Part shown: piece by piece, positions 33,443 through 44,109 of the stretch | Layout of the letters: each line of letters begins with the position of its first letter | Position numbering within the stretch: the first letter of the stretch is position 1 | Origin: Fragilaria crotonensis | Taxonomy: Eukaryota; Bacillariophyta; Fragilariophyceae; Fragilariales; Fragilariaceae | Reading direction: 5' to 3' | DNA length: 64,000 nt | Assembly (NCBI GenBank): GCA_022925895.1 | Contig: JAKSYS010000020.1 | Location: 124,001 to 188,000, forward strand | Notes under the pieces: generated by a model | Seen by the model: only the letters and a program-made list of their open reading frames with translations | What the model was told of the DNA's origin: nothing | Databases searched by the model: none | Translations under genes and position numbers: made by a program

Positions 33443-34205
33443 GGCCAATCCTTATCTTGCGACGAAAAACCATTACCAAAATGCGATTTAATAGAAACCT
33501 AATAAAATCGCACGTCATTTTCGTTCTTGTGATTTTGTTACCTTAGGCCTTACTTACCGTAAACTGTAACGAAAACGGTATTCGAAGTAGTCAAAACGGA
33601 ATCTTGGTTTGCTGCTTCGTCCAGATCGGACAAAGCATGACATGTCGCACGTCAGGTACAAGTACTTGTACGACAAATCCAAATCATCAGCAAATGACGA
33701 CTCCGGCTCCGGCGCCTTTTTCAACACGCCACCATCGGCAGTGCTGTCGTCTTGTGAACGAGGACGCGGGAGAAGCTACTGATGAATCATAGTAAAAGCA
33801 AAGCAGAGGCGGCCGTATCATATGCATAGAATCGTCATTACAAACGAGGTTGTACAGTGTAGATTTTGTTCTGTCTTACCGGCACTAGCTAGTAGTATTA
33901 GTATGTACTTGACTACTGTATTCTGCAAGAACTCTGTCAGCCAATCAGCAACCTTCATTTTATGTGTCGCGAGGGAACATGGAATTTCAGTGCACTGTCG
34001 TCCATTTCGGTCGGCCAACCGAAATTAACTTAATTTCGGTTGCGAATAGGTTATGATTACAGAGACAACCAAAATGGCACAAGCTTCATAACCCGTTAGG
34101 GACAAAAGGGGGCCCATGGTAAGGGTTGATTTTTGAGACAACCAAAACCAAAATGACCCAAGACTCATTTTGGTTTTGGTTTTGGTGGCAAGATAAGGAT
34201 TGGCC
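33443..34205. mobile_element. TAA-flanked MITE (Harbinger-like), copy 2
   Basis: Same ends as the element at 24,555 (GGCCAATCCTTATCTTGC), flanked by TAA (33440-33442, 34206-34208). Nearly the whole 763 bp matches copy 1 with scattered substitutions and small insertions, for example an extra ~10 bp TTAGGCCTTA-like stretch near 33,545. No coding sequence. Confidence 0.82.
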
Positions 34206-34849
34206 TAACTTTGAATTTGTACAGTATTGTAGTTCAGTAACGTAACACACTGTCATTTCAACATAAATTACCGTCCGTTTATGTACTGTAGACCTGTAGT
34301 ACATGTAATCCACGTAACAGTGCAACAGTACCCCAGAGTGGTCATACTCCGTAACACACACACGCACACACGCACACAGGCACACAGGCACACACGCACG
34401 CACGCACGCACAAAGCAAATTTAAAAAGGAGTAGGATAAACGGAGTACGTACCTACTATGATAAACTACCGGTAGTTTTTCTCGAGTATGCATAGTCGAG
34501 TATGCATACGATATGGACGATGGACTATCGTCTATGAACTATGAACTATGAACTATGATATGGACTGTGATATGGACTATGATGTGGACTATGATGTGTA
34601 CTATGATATGGACTATGATATCTAGACTATGGACGATCGACGATGGACTGTGGTACATGGTACAAGTACTTGTACTCCGATTTCTACTGTAGTACCAGGT
34701 AGCAGGTAGTAGTTGTAGTACATGCAACATACTACATACTACATATAGATTTCAGTCTTCGGTTGAGCACTCCCAAGGAATAGGAACGAGCAAACCTTCA
34801 GAGCAACCTTTAGGTTGTTCATTACCACGATTGTCGATGAAACGGCGTA
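34206..34849. repeat. Spacer with CA-rich microsatellite and 12-bp tandem repeat
   Basis: A CACACG/CACGCA microsatellite lies at about 34,350-34,412. A 12-bp repeat of the GACTATGATATG type lies at about 34,540-34,625. GTAC-rich DNA follows to ~34,740. Confidence 0.65.
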
Positions 34850-37530
34850 TTGGTCCTTCATGGAATATTTGCAAACTACGGTAAAACCTCAGAATATGTC
34901 TACGGTAGTATGGAGGTTTCTTGCCGGTTCCAGGTTTTGTGCATGTATGCCGAAGATCTACCCATGGAAAGCAGAGAAATGCCGGTACCTCTAGTAAGTG
35001 CTGATGAAATGAAATCCATGTTTTACAATATGATGCCGGAAGAGTGGAAAGACACTTTCACGCAAGGAAATTTACAAATGGCCTCTATGAGCCCGTTGCA
35101 GATGGCTGTCTATTTTAATAGTTTGGGCTCGTCGATGGAAGGACCAAAGAATCAATCCGGTAAGAAGAGAAAGGGCGCTGACAATAATTATTTGTCTAAC
35201 AACAATTCAAGGAATAATCGACAGCAGAACAATCACGGCCGCTACCGAGGCAACCGCAATGACAATGATCACGGCAACAGTGGACACTCAAGTCGAGGCG
35301 GAAGAGGCAACGGCAGAGGTTGAGGAGGTTGAGAAAATTGGAATGGTAATGCTGCTGGTGGTAGGAGTAATTCCCAGAACTATCAACGACTTCAGGGCGA
35401 AGGCATGAGCCCAGTCCATGGTCAGCACAAGTGGCGAGAATGTTTTATGAATCCTCACGGAGACGATTATCCGCCATTGACTGGCACTCAAGAAAATAAC
35501 AATTCCCAGAACCGAGGAAATGGTTCGAGGCGCGGTGACGCTTATCATTCGAATAATAATGATGGGAATGGAAGTCGAGGAAATGGCTCCAATGGAAACC
35601 ACAAATCAAGAGGCAGCGCAATAACAACAACGGCAGAGAATGTCGTGACAAAACAGTCAGCTTGAGTTGCAATGATGACCATTATATGAACAACATTGGG
35701 ATGCCTGAATGGAATTGACAATTAATGACTAGCGGGCAGCAGAGCCAGTCCAATACAGGAGATATTGTGAAAATGCATGTGACTTAAGATGTGAAATGTA
35801 TTACTTGACAGAAAAGAGGACAAAGAATGAAAACGATGACGTTGCTTGAATGTGAAACTGTGTCGTGCAGCCTTATGCAGATTGAAAACATACAAGGGAA
35901 ACTTAACACAAAAACAATGATCGTGTTATTCAATCCTGGGAGAACCAGCAGCTCTTACATTAAGAGGAGTGTTTTACCTGTGGGTGCGACACCTGCGTTA
36001 CACGACGTGGAACGTAAGGCGACAACCTTAGGTGGAGAGACAATGAGTAATTTATCGGTCAGGGCCCAAAACATAACGCTTCCGGAATTTTCAAAATCAA
36101 TACGAGTGGATCATCATGTTTTCTGGGTACATGACAATGAAAATGTGCGCTACGACGCGATCATCGGAAGAGATTTGTTGCGAGAATTGAAACTCGACAT
36201 TTGTTATTCCGACGGAACAATGAAGATGGAAGGACGAGTGCTTTTGATGAAACGAAGAGGTGAAACGCCCACATTCTATATCAACGACGAAGAGGACGAG
36301 GACGACTCTTATGCCGTGGAAATTAAAGACGCAAAATACAAGAAGGTGAAGATTGACGACGTAATCGAACAGCAAAAGCATCTCAGCTCTGTGCAACGAC
36401 AGCAATTGCGATCGGCATATTGGGGCAACGACCACTTATTTGACAGCAAACTAAAAAAGTATACAGGCAAGAAGATCCGTCTGGAACTCAAAGAAGATGC
36501 TCACCCAATCCATTGTACTAAACCTTTTCCTGTCCCGCAGACTCAGGTCGCTGTGTTTAAGAAAGAGTGCGAACGACTTTGTAATGAAGATGTACTTGCA
36601 CCGGTGGGAGCGATGGAACACGCCTACTATCATACGTTTATTATCCCAAAAAAGGACAGAACAGTCAGATGGGTTTCAGATCTTCGTAAGCTCAATCAAA
36701 ATCTGCGACGGCGCATTTACCCTTGCCTCGAATTCAGGATGTCCTTCATCGGCGTCCGGGTTATAAGTATTTCACAAAGATCGATCTCTCGATGTGTTAT
36801 TGTACCTTTGAGCTCGACGATGCGAGAAAGGAACTTTGCGTGATTGTCACACCCTTCAGAAAATTTTGCTACAAACGATTGCCCATGGGAGTATCACAAA
36901 CGCCAGATCTATGCCAAGAAATAATGGAAATTATGTTCCGGGATAAGCCCGACGTGGAAGTATTTTTGGATGACATCGGTATGTTTACCATTTGTTTTGT
37001 TTCTCACATGAGCGTTAATAAAGAGATGCTTCGACACCTTCAACTCCATGACTTTGCGGTCAATCCTTTAAAGTGCGAAGGGGCGGTCTAAGAAACAGAT
37101 TGGCTTGGGTATTGGTTAACGCCCAGCGGGCTCAAACCATGGTCTAAAAAGATTCAAGCGATTCAACAAATTCAACCGCCGACGAATATCAAACAACTTT
37201 GCAACTTCATCGGTGCTCTTAGCTATTATTGCGACATGTGGCCGCGACGTGCTCACTTGATATCCAATCTCACCAGTCTTACATGCAAAGGAAAATCTGA
37301 GTGGAGGGCAGTTCATCAAAAGCGTTTGATAAAATGAAAGCATTATTGGCAATGGATTGCATGTTACGATACCTGGCTGGATCACAACTTACCCTTTCAC
37401 ATTTTCACCGACGCCAGCGATTACCAGATGGGTGCCGTTATTGTACAACAAAACCCACTTGTACAATCTAACAAGGCCTAAGGTACCCCTGTTGACAAGA
37501 AAGAGCAGTCAGAAAATGGAATGTTGTTTG
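34850..37530 (+). mobile_element. Decayed Ty3/gypsy-type LTR retrotransposon relic
   Basis: This is a fossil. Parts in order: a gag/nucleocapsid-like segment rich in Asn, Gly and Arg (about 34,850-35,660), an aspartic-protease-like region (about 35,830-36,200), reverse transcriptase (about 36,480-37,110, with the FLDDI form of the catalytic box) and the start of an RNase H-like region (about 37,130-37,530). The order protease-RT-RNase H and the RT type fit Ty3/gypsy. It is broken in at least about four places. No integrase and no flanking long terminal repeats were recognised, so it is old and truncated. Confidence 0.8.
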
Positions 37531-38458
37531 AAACTTGGTGTTTTAAGCATACCACACGATTGCGTTTTTACAAACACCATTTAAATGTCCTCTTCCTGGT
37601 CTGGTGCTGCTTGGAAACCATTGAATATGATGGTGTGACAAGAAGGGAACCACAAGCTTTACCATAACAACAATCTGGATGCCCAAAATGAAACAAATTC
37701 GCTGGCAAGGTATATTGCAGAATCGGGAATCTCCTATTACATGTTCCATCAGCGGACAACAAGATGCCACAACTGACAAAGAAGTCGCTCCTGTCTCTAA
37801 CTGTACATAGCAATATCTGGTATGCAGTCAATGAAGATGACAGAGTGGATATACTATGTTGTGTTGGGTGTTGGTCCTTAAGCTGGGTGTTAGAGAACTG
37901 CGCATTGGAAGGTCGTATATAGAACTCTATGGACTTGCACACAATTGCAGCTAGATGTTTAATGTCGTGCATTTACCACAATGGTGAAAGTGGAGTTCGT
38001 GCGTGGTATGAAGGAAAAGATACTCTGTAGGTGGATTATGACTGCCAGAGAGGATGGATGATGATGAACTTGAAAACAGATGCTGACAAGAGCCTGTGTA
38101 TGCCCTTTTTAGCTGTGCAAACTCTCTACTAAAGTGGATCAACGCCATTAAACGAATTGAATTGTCAAACTAGTATGTGGTCCACTGAGTATACTACTTC
38201 AAATGTAGAACATGCATCCAGAAACACAACACAGCTTGGTATGACCTGCAGTTGTACACCATGCTACAAAAATAAAAGGTGATTTAGCTGTAACTGTACT
38301 ACATGATATAGAAGTATTGGAACAATTGCATGGCTGATGCTTTCTTGATAGTGAAATGAAAAACTGTTATGGATTAAAATGTTAAATGAAGTACAAAAGA
38401 TCATTTAAATATTGTCAAGTGGCTAAGAAGTGTTTGATATTGTTGTCTCACTTGAATT
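37531..38458. other. Spacer right of the retroelement relic
   Basis: No gene or repeat recognised. Confidence 0.4.
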
Positions 38459-38660
38459 TCAAATTCCAAAACACCGCATGACCAGAAGCTATGTTGCATC
38501 GAGCGAACTTGGTATGAATGAATGCTTGCTCCAGACATGTATAAGATCTCATCTGAATCATTTCAAAATTCAATTCATCAAGACACCGCGTGACCAAAAG
38601 CTCTCTTACATTTCAACTTGGTATGAATACTTGCTCCGAACATGTTTAAGCAAGACGCGG
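38459..38660 (+). repeat. Diverged tandem duplication, period about 112 bp
   Basis: ACACCGCATGACCAGAAGCT (38,471) recurs as ACACCGCGTGACCAAAAGCT (38,583). Both copies are preceded by a TCAAATTCCAAA-like block and followed by ACTTGGTATGAAT and CTTGCTCCRRACATGT. Two copies only. Origin unknown. Confidence 0.65.
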
Positions 38661-38888
38661 AGACAGCTTGATCTTGTAGGGATTCTGCTGTATTCTACTA
38701 TTATTCATGGATTCAAGGTTATCAAGCTTGTCTATCTACTACTGATAGCAAAACTTGGAAAACAATAGGCCCATCTCTGCTATAGCTATAAAGAGGCTGC
38801 TCTAGAAGTATTATGGCATCATAATAATCGGATCATTATATATAGTAAGTTTCCTGGTGAAGTGCTAAGGAACTGGCTACTGGCCTCG

Positions 38889-39126
38889 GTACAAAAAACT
38901 CATACTTCAGTGCCAGATAACCTCAGGATTTCTGAAACAAAGTAATCCAAAAATACCACAGGACTTATGAAAAATCCCGCAGACCACGGGATTTAGGCAA
39001 TAAAGTAACGGGAAAAAATCCTGCGGTCTTCGGGATTTTTCATGAGTCCTCCTGCAGTAGTTTTGGATCACTTTGTTCAAGAAATCCGGAGATTATGTGG
39101 CACTGCAGTGTGAGTTTTTAAATACT
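38889..39126. repeat. Fold-back element (long inverted repeat, short loop)
   Basis: Two arms of about 110 bp, separated by roughly 10-25 bp, can pair along nearly their whole length: AAAAACTCA..CAGTGCC, GGATTTCTGAAACAAAGT, CTTATGAAAAATCCCGCAGA and their complements. Mismatches are scattered. The transcript would form a long hairpin. The tips (GTACAAAAAACTC and its partner) are not well defined, so the target duplication is unclear. This is probably a fold-back MITE. Confidence 0.75.
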
Positions 39127-39239
39127 GTCAAATCATCATTCGAACATCAAACACATCATTTCAGTGCATTCCACTTCAACTGAAGGGAAACAAATACTCG
39201 TCCCAAACAACATAATATGACAGATGCTAATGCTTGTTC

Positions 39240-39536
39240 CTCATGCACATTTCTTGATGTGATAGCTTGGAGGCAAGCTTGTTCTTGATGAAGGTGAGGA
39301 AATAATTGCCATTATGTAAGGAGGCTGTTGGTGAGTTTTGGTGATTGATACTGTAGGGGGTCCCACTGTCTCTGTGAAACAGTGGCAGGGCCTGTGCTGT
39401 AAGGCTAAAGGCTATAAGCATGGGTAATATAGTAGTAAAATGCAAATCAAAAGGACATTCCAAATTCCAATATTGTAGCAAGTCATTGGTCATTATTGCA
39501 AATGGGCAAATGTTTGGATGATATTGCAATTTCCCC
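39240..39536 (-). mobile_element. Solo terminus related to the MULE inverted repeat
   Basis: Read on the minus strand from 39,536, the DNA starts GGGGAAATTGCAATATCATCC and continues with a CCAATGACTTGCTACAATAT block about 50 bp in, like the tip of the 2,521-7,971 element (GGGGAAATTACAAAATC, then CAATGACTTACAATATC). Resemblance fades after ~70-80 bp. No matching left end was found, so this is a fragment or a distant relative. Confidence 0.5.
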
Positions 39537-40404
39537 ATTATTTATCACTGCATATATATATTGTGCATATGTCCCATGGAGCGTGGCAAACTTGTACTCG
39601 GAGTACACGTACTGCCTCTGCACTTCCGGAACCACCAGTATCATACATGTCGATGCATAAAATGTTTTGTGAGTATGTAAATACTTTTCCCCTAATAACC
39701 CCTAACTTTTATATAAAATAACGGTCCAAATGAAAAGGTGCGCATTCTCGTTTCCTAAGTCCCATAAAAAACACACCAGAGATATCACTACTTAGAAAAA
39801 ATTCTGGCATTCTCCCGAAACGTCAGGTCATTCAAATAAACGTAAATGAAAGCTACCGATTCATGTATAGGTTTATATATCGGCTTTATGATTTGAATGT
39901 TCATTTTTCAATTTCAAAGTCAGAAAAATCAGCCCATTCAAGTTTTCGGGTGAAATAACCTTAAAGATGGACATTTGAGTACCCGAACTTAACGAATCAT
40001 CTCTTCGTCTTGTGTTGAGGAGGGAAGTGCAACATCAAGTCAAGTCGTGAAGACACAATGCAAAGAACGTATTGCAAATCAAAAGTACTTAGGGTTTTGG
40101 AGAAACGGGGAAATAACCGCCACGCGCAATTTTTTTATTCACAACGCGCCAGCATGGTCAGCACGTAGGATTGATATCATTTTCTACACCAGAATGACTG
40201 ATTGTAACGGTGAAAACGTGTTCTCGTTAAAAGTTCTGGGAGGTTTTTTATGGGACAGAACATTCTGGAGTACGTCGAATTTGCTCAAGAGGTTGACGCC
40301 AACGCGCATCCCGGATCATCCAACGCTCTAGTCTTAGTATCCCGCCAGAGCACCCACCAAAATGAATTGCTTCCGGTTTGACATCTGCAACGCCAAAGAA
40401 CGCA
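39537..40404. other. Spacer upstream of the membrane-protein gene
   Basis: AT-rich, no gene recognised. It probably holds the promoter of the next gene. Confidence 0.45.
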
Positions 40405-42123
40405 ATGATTCCGACACTAGTACTCCTCCTTTTGCTATGGATATCATTTGTCGCTTCGACACCGGCGCGGAGGGGAGGTACCGATAGCAGGGTTCTGGGT
40501 ATCGCATTCGACGACGTACTGTTTACGAATGCAGAGCTTCACATGCTCATAGATTCAGCTCCTTCAACGATGGACAACTCCACAATAGAAACATACACGA
40601 ATGTATGCGAAAAATTCATTCATGATAACCTCAAAATGCCTGATTTTGGCATAATCAACTTCGGTGTGACGGTCACAGGTCAAGCCTTGCTAGACAGTTA
40701 TCGCAGATACCTTCTTCGAGGCGTTCGCAGAGTTTCAGATCAAGAGAGAATGGCTCTCGCTATGAACACGATTGTAAGTGTTGAGTATACACACCCAGAC
40801 GGGGATCGCATCGATCCTTCTGATTTCCATCGATACTTGCGGTTATTACTCAACAGTCGAGGGGGTGAATTGGCGAGGGCGTTGAAACATACAAACGTCA
40901 CTTTCTTTAAGAACGCGCGCACGGTTCTGTCGTTCTCCTCCAAAATAAAGACCGACTCGACGGATGGTGAATCTAACGAAGTGGATGTTAGCTCCCGCGG
41001 ATTGAATTCATGGACAATTGCAGTTTTGGTCGTTGTCGGTGTAGCTGCCGTTCTTCTATCAGCATTCATCACAATGCACTGTGTTCGTACACATCGATTG
41101 AGGAAAACTAAACGTGCACATCAAAGGCGAGTGAAACTCTCCAGTTTCGACGAACCTCCTGAATTCTTGGATTTAACACAGGAGCGATCATGCATCTTCG
41201 ATGCGCCGACACTGCCGAGCAGTACACCTGACATAGACAGATATTCTGTTGGGGGACCATCCAATTCGCTGGCCACCCTAAGCGACGAAAAATCTCCATT
41301 AACACAGCACAGCATCGATCCCGATCGGATCGATGCGCATGCAGAAACTCAAAACGAAGCAGAAGTGATTTATTCACCATTGTTTCTTGGCATCACGGAG
41401 GGCTGCCCTAACAACACTTGTTCCACCTCGAATGATACAGCACAACATGCAATCGGGGCAAAATCAGTTAACAACCTTCGAAGTTATCAGGACAAAAGTG
41501 TCGGAATCACCGAGTTTTCTGATGTCCAAGAACCCGTTCAGATTGTCTGCAAGTCGGACGAAATGCACATAGAGGATTCGCAGAAGGACATTTTCCCTAT
41601 TTCACAATCAACAAGAACAGCGGAATGTGCAACACCATCAAGCGCTGTAGGTACTTCTCTTGAACATCCTGATGACAACGAAGGACGAAAAGAATGCTCA
41701 GACAACGAATATCTAGTTCAGCGTCCAATCGAAGCGAAGGAACTACATGCCAATTTTTCACAGAAGGATGAACATCTCGTGCTAGACTTCAACGACGACA
41801 AACAAATCGAATTCAAAACAGAATCAAGTGGTCGCGATACTGCTTCATCTTCAGATAAGTGCTCCAAGGCGAGGACTTCATCCACCACCAGTAGGCGTCG
41901 CAGAAAGAATGCAACAAAGCAGATCAAAAATTCGAAGAACAAAAGTATTGTGGCATTCAAGCCATCGAGTGAAACAAGGATCATCATTAGAGACAGAGCG
42001 CCGGCGAATGCGGTTCCTGCGCCGTGGAAGGCTGTTGGTTTGGCCGTAACGCCGATGATTACCCTTCACGCTGATAGCGCGAGTATGAGCTCAGTGTCCG
42101 AATCCGATACTGACGTCGAATAG
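40405..42123 (+). CDS. Single-pass type I membrane protein of unknown function
   Basis: 572 residues, one exon. ATG 40405 gives a clean signal peptide (MIPTLVLLLLLWISFVAS); an in-frame TTG 27 bp upstream would bury it, so this start is chosen. The extracellular or lumenal part is ~185 residues with several N-glycosylation sequons (for example NSTI, NVTF) and no cysteine array. One transmembrane helix follows (TIAVLVVVGVAAVLLSAFITM, about residues 205-230) with a basic stop-transfer RTHRLRKTKR. The ~340-residue cytosolic tail is Ser/Glu/Asp-rich and probably disordered, with a basic patch (TSRRRRKNATKQIKNSKNK). The fold of the ectodomain was not recognised. It could be a receptor-like or adhesion protein. 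Convergent with the VTA1 gene 87 bp away. Confidence 0.85.
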   Translation: MIPTLVLLLLLWISFVASTPARRGGTDSRVLGIAFDDVLFTNAELHMLIDSAPSTMDNSTIETYTNVCEKFIHDNLKMPDFGIINFGVTVTGQALLDSYRRYLLRGVRRVSDQERMALAMNTIVSVEYTHPDGDRIDPSDFHRYLRLLLNSRGGELARALKHTNVTFFKNARTVLSFSSKIKTDSTDGESNEVDVSSRGLNSWTIAVLVVVGVAAVLLSAFITMHCVRTHRLRKTKRAHQRRVKLSSFDEPPEFLDLTQERSCIFDAPTLPSSTPDIDRYSVGGPSNSLATLSDEKSPLTQHSIDPDRIDAHAETQNEAEVIYSPLFLGITEGCPNNTCSTSNDTAQHAIGAKSVNNLRSYQDKSVGITEFSDVQEPVQIVCKSDEMHIEDSQKDIFPISQSTRTAECATPSSAVGTSLEHPDDNEGRKECSDNEYLVQRPIEAKELHANFSQKDEHLVLDFNDDKQIEFKTESSGRDTASSSDKCSKARTSSTTSRRRRKNATKQIKNSKNKSIVAFKPSSETRIIIRDRAPANAVPAPWKAVGLAVTPMITLHADSASMSSVSESDTDVE

Positions 42124-42210
42124 GTTCGATGAGTCGCTTCTACGTAGCATGTATGGCCAGAGAATGAATTCAGTAAACTAGTTCTGTTCAATATACTCCA
42201 CAACTTTTTT

Positions 42211-43194
42211 CTATCGACCTAAAGCCTTCAGAGCTTGTTCTAGACGAGTTGCAGCCAGGTCGTCGTCCTTGCTCTCAAGGGCGGCGAGGGCGAAGCGGGT
42301 CAGTTCCTTAGCGTCTGCAAGCATTTCCTTCGAGACACCGCCTGCCCTGCCATTACTCATTCCAAATGCAGCGAAGATATTGTTCGCCTTCTTGGCAGGG
42401 GACTCCCTTTCGGGAGGAGGAACCGGAGGCGGGAGTGGCACGAAAACCTCTCTAGATTCAACAGCGGCGGGGGCAGATGGAGCTGGATACGCAGGCGGTG
42501 GTCCAATGTCAAACGGAACCTCTGTTCCCTCCTCCTCATAGGAATCCGGCGGTGCAATGGGAACGGGACCCGACGTTTGCGTCGATGGAGGAGACGAAGG
42601 CATGCTAGGAGTGAATGGTGGTGGTGGTCGTGTTGATGGCGGCTGAGCTTCTTCAATAATTTCAGTCGGCGCATCGTCGGATTGCTCTCCATACCCACCG
42701 GGGGTAGGTCGTCGGCCTTCTTTGAATGCCTTCAAAATCTCGGTGGCCTTCCACTTGGAGTAAACAATCCTTTTCCTTTCTTCCTCACGTTCTTCCGATT
42801 CGTCGTCATCCGTATAGAACTGCTGTAATATCTCTATGAAACTGGCAGCTGCATAGAAGGATTTTGCAGTATTTTTGTCCGCCAGTCCCGCTCGGTCTTC
42901 AGCATCGGCTTTCTGGAATATCTTCTCAGCAAACTGAGTGCAGAGAAACTTGGATTCTTCCCTCGTAAACGCTGACATGGCCACCTTCTCCTTCTCCAAA
43001 TCATTGAGGATAGTGCCGAGGGCAGTCTTAGACGCAGGCGACTGCGCAAGAGATATCCCCGTGTGGACAGCGTACTGGCGGCAGTAGTAGGCCACGAGGC
43101 GAGATTCAGGGTTCGCCTTGTCTCGATCAAGCTCTTCCGCACGTCGAATGTAGGGCGTTACCTTTTTCAATTCTGCTGGTAGAGCAAGCGGCAT
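42211..43194 (-). CDS. VTA1: VTA1/LIP5 homologue, activator of the VPS4 ATPase (ESCRT-III disassembly)
   Basis: 327 residues, one exon. VTA1 stimulates VPS4, which recycles ESCRT-III on endosomes during multivesicular body formation. Residues 1-170 match the N-terminal tandem MIT-like helical domain: ELKKVTPYIRRAEELD, VAYYCRQYAVHTGI, then AKSFYAAASFIEILQQF and KRIVYSKWKATEILKAFKEGR. A Pro/Ser-rich linker (about 175-275) follows, as in fungal and animal homologues. The C-terminal helical pair (KELTRFALAALESKDDDLAATRLEQALKAL) is the domain that dimerises and binds VPS4. The length is like human LIP5 (307). The start is a clear ATG. Confidence 0.93.
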   Translation of the reverse strand: MPLALPAELKKVTPYIRRAEELDRDKANPESRLVAYYCRQYAVHTGISLAQSPASKTALGTILNDLEKEKVAMSAFTREESKFLCTQFAEKIFQKADAEDRAGLADKNTAKSFYAAASFIEILQQFYTDDDESEEREEERKRIVYSKWKATEILKAFKEGRRPTPGGYGEQSDDAPTEIIEEAQPPSTRPPPPFTPSMPSSPPSTQTSGPVPIAPPDSYEEEGTEVPFDIGPPPAYPAPSAPAAVESREVFVPLPPPVPPPERESPAKKANNIFAAFGMSNGRAGGVSKEMLADAKELTRFALAALESKDDDLAATRLEQALKALGR

Positions 43195-44109
43195 GGTAAA
43201 TGTTGCTTATAAATTCTGCCAAACTACACAAGGAAAGAAGAGTGCGTTTAGAAATGAGGGACATTAAAGACTGCACAGTCGATCAGATGCCCTTCGCTCC
43301 GCAACGGGACCGCGCTTGTGAAGCACGACTCGCACTCTCCAAGACTAAATCAACACAGTGCTGAAAACGTGGGCTGTTGCTCAACTCTCGCTCAATGAAA
43401 CTATCGAGATGGAACAACCAGCGCCTTACTAGAGCAACAGAGGGTGATTCATAGCAAACACAGCAGTTCTTACTTCGTATCCTAATTTATGCTTTGATAT
43501 CGCGATTCGAGTCGCCGTGCGATTTTGCACGAAAACGAAAGGCACTTCTCATACTCTCATACATGTATGATGAGTACTCTAGTAGTAGAGTACCGTAGAA
43601 TGTCTATCGTCCATATGTGTGATATATACCACAGCATACATGCAGATACAGTGGACAGTGGAGCATCACCGGAACACAGGACGCATGCCTGGTAAAAACA
43701 GAGTTCATTGTACCGGTACAAGTTCCTGGTACAAGGTGCTCACACAAATGAACGAAGTCGTAGTACATAGCAGTACTACAGTACATCCTGTGTACAGTAA
43801 CAGGGCACAGTCATTAAATACTGGTAGTAGTACGACTACTGGAGTATGAGTACTATGACATACCGGTAGTACTCATACTCCAGTGGGGACAATACATGTA
43901 TACATATCATATACAATATACTGTATATGAGTATATCATCTATGATATTCATATAATGTGTATCACATGCATATCATATGACATACCTACCGTGTAATCC
44001 AGTACAGGTTGTACGTTGTACTCGTACTTGTATGCTTACTGCACATAACAGGTTCGAAGAGAGGACAACACATAGGAACGTACTATTTTGACGTCAAACG
44101 ATTCAGAAG
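43195..44109. other. Spacer between VTA1 and the GH3 gene
   Basis: The first ~360 bp are the VTA1 promoter side. The rest (about 43,560-44,050) is very rich in GTAC, AGTACT and CCAGT words and in short AT palindromes (ATACATATCATATAC, about 43,900-43,985). No gene seen. Confidence 0.5.

Noticed and set aside
42269-42698. Frames opposite the VTA1 linker
   Set aside because: Shadows of a Pro/Ser-rich coding region; the VTA1 frame has family motifs on both sides.
44051-44070. GGTTCGA word suggesting a tRNA T-loop
   Set aside because: No acceptor stem, D arm or anticodon arm can be paired around it; no tRNA was found in the window.
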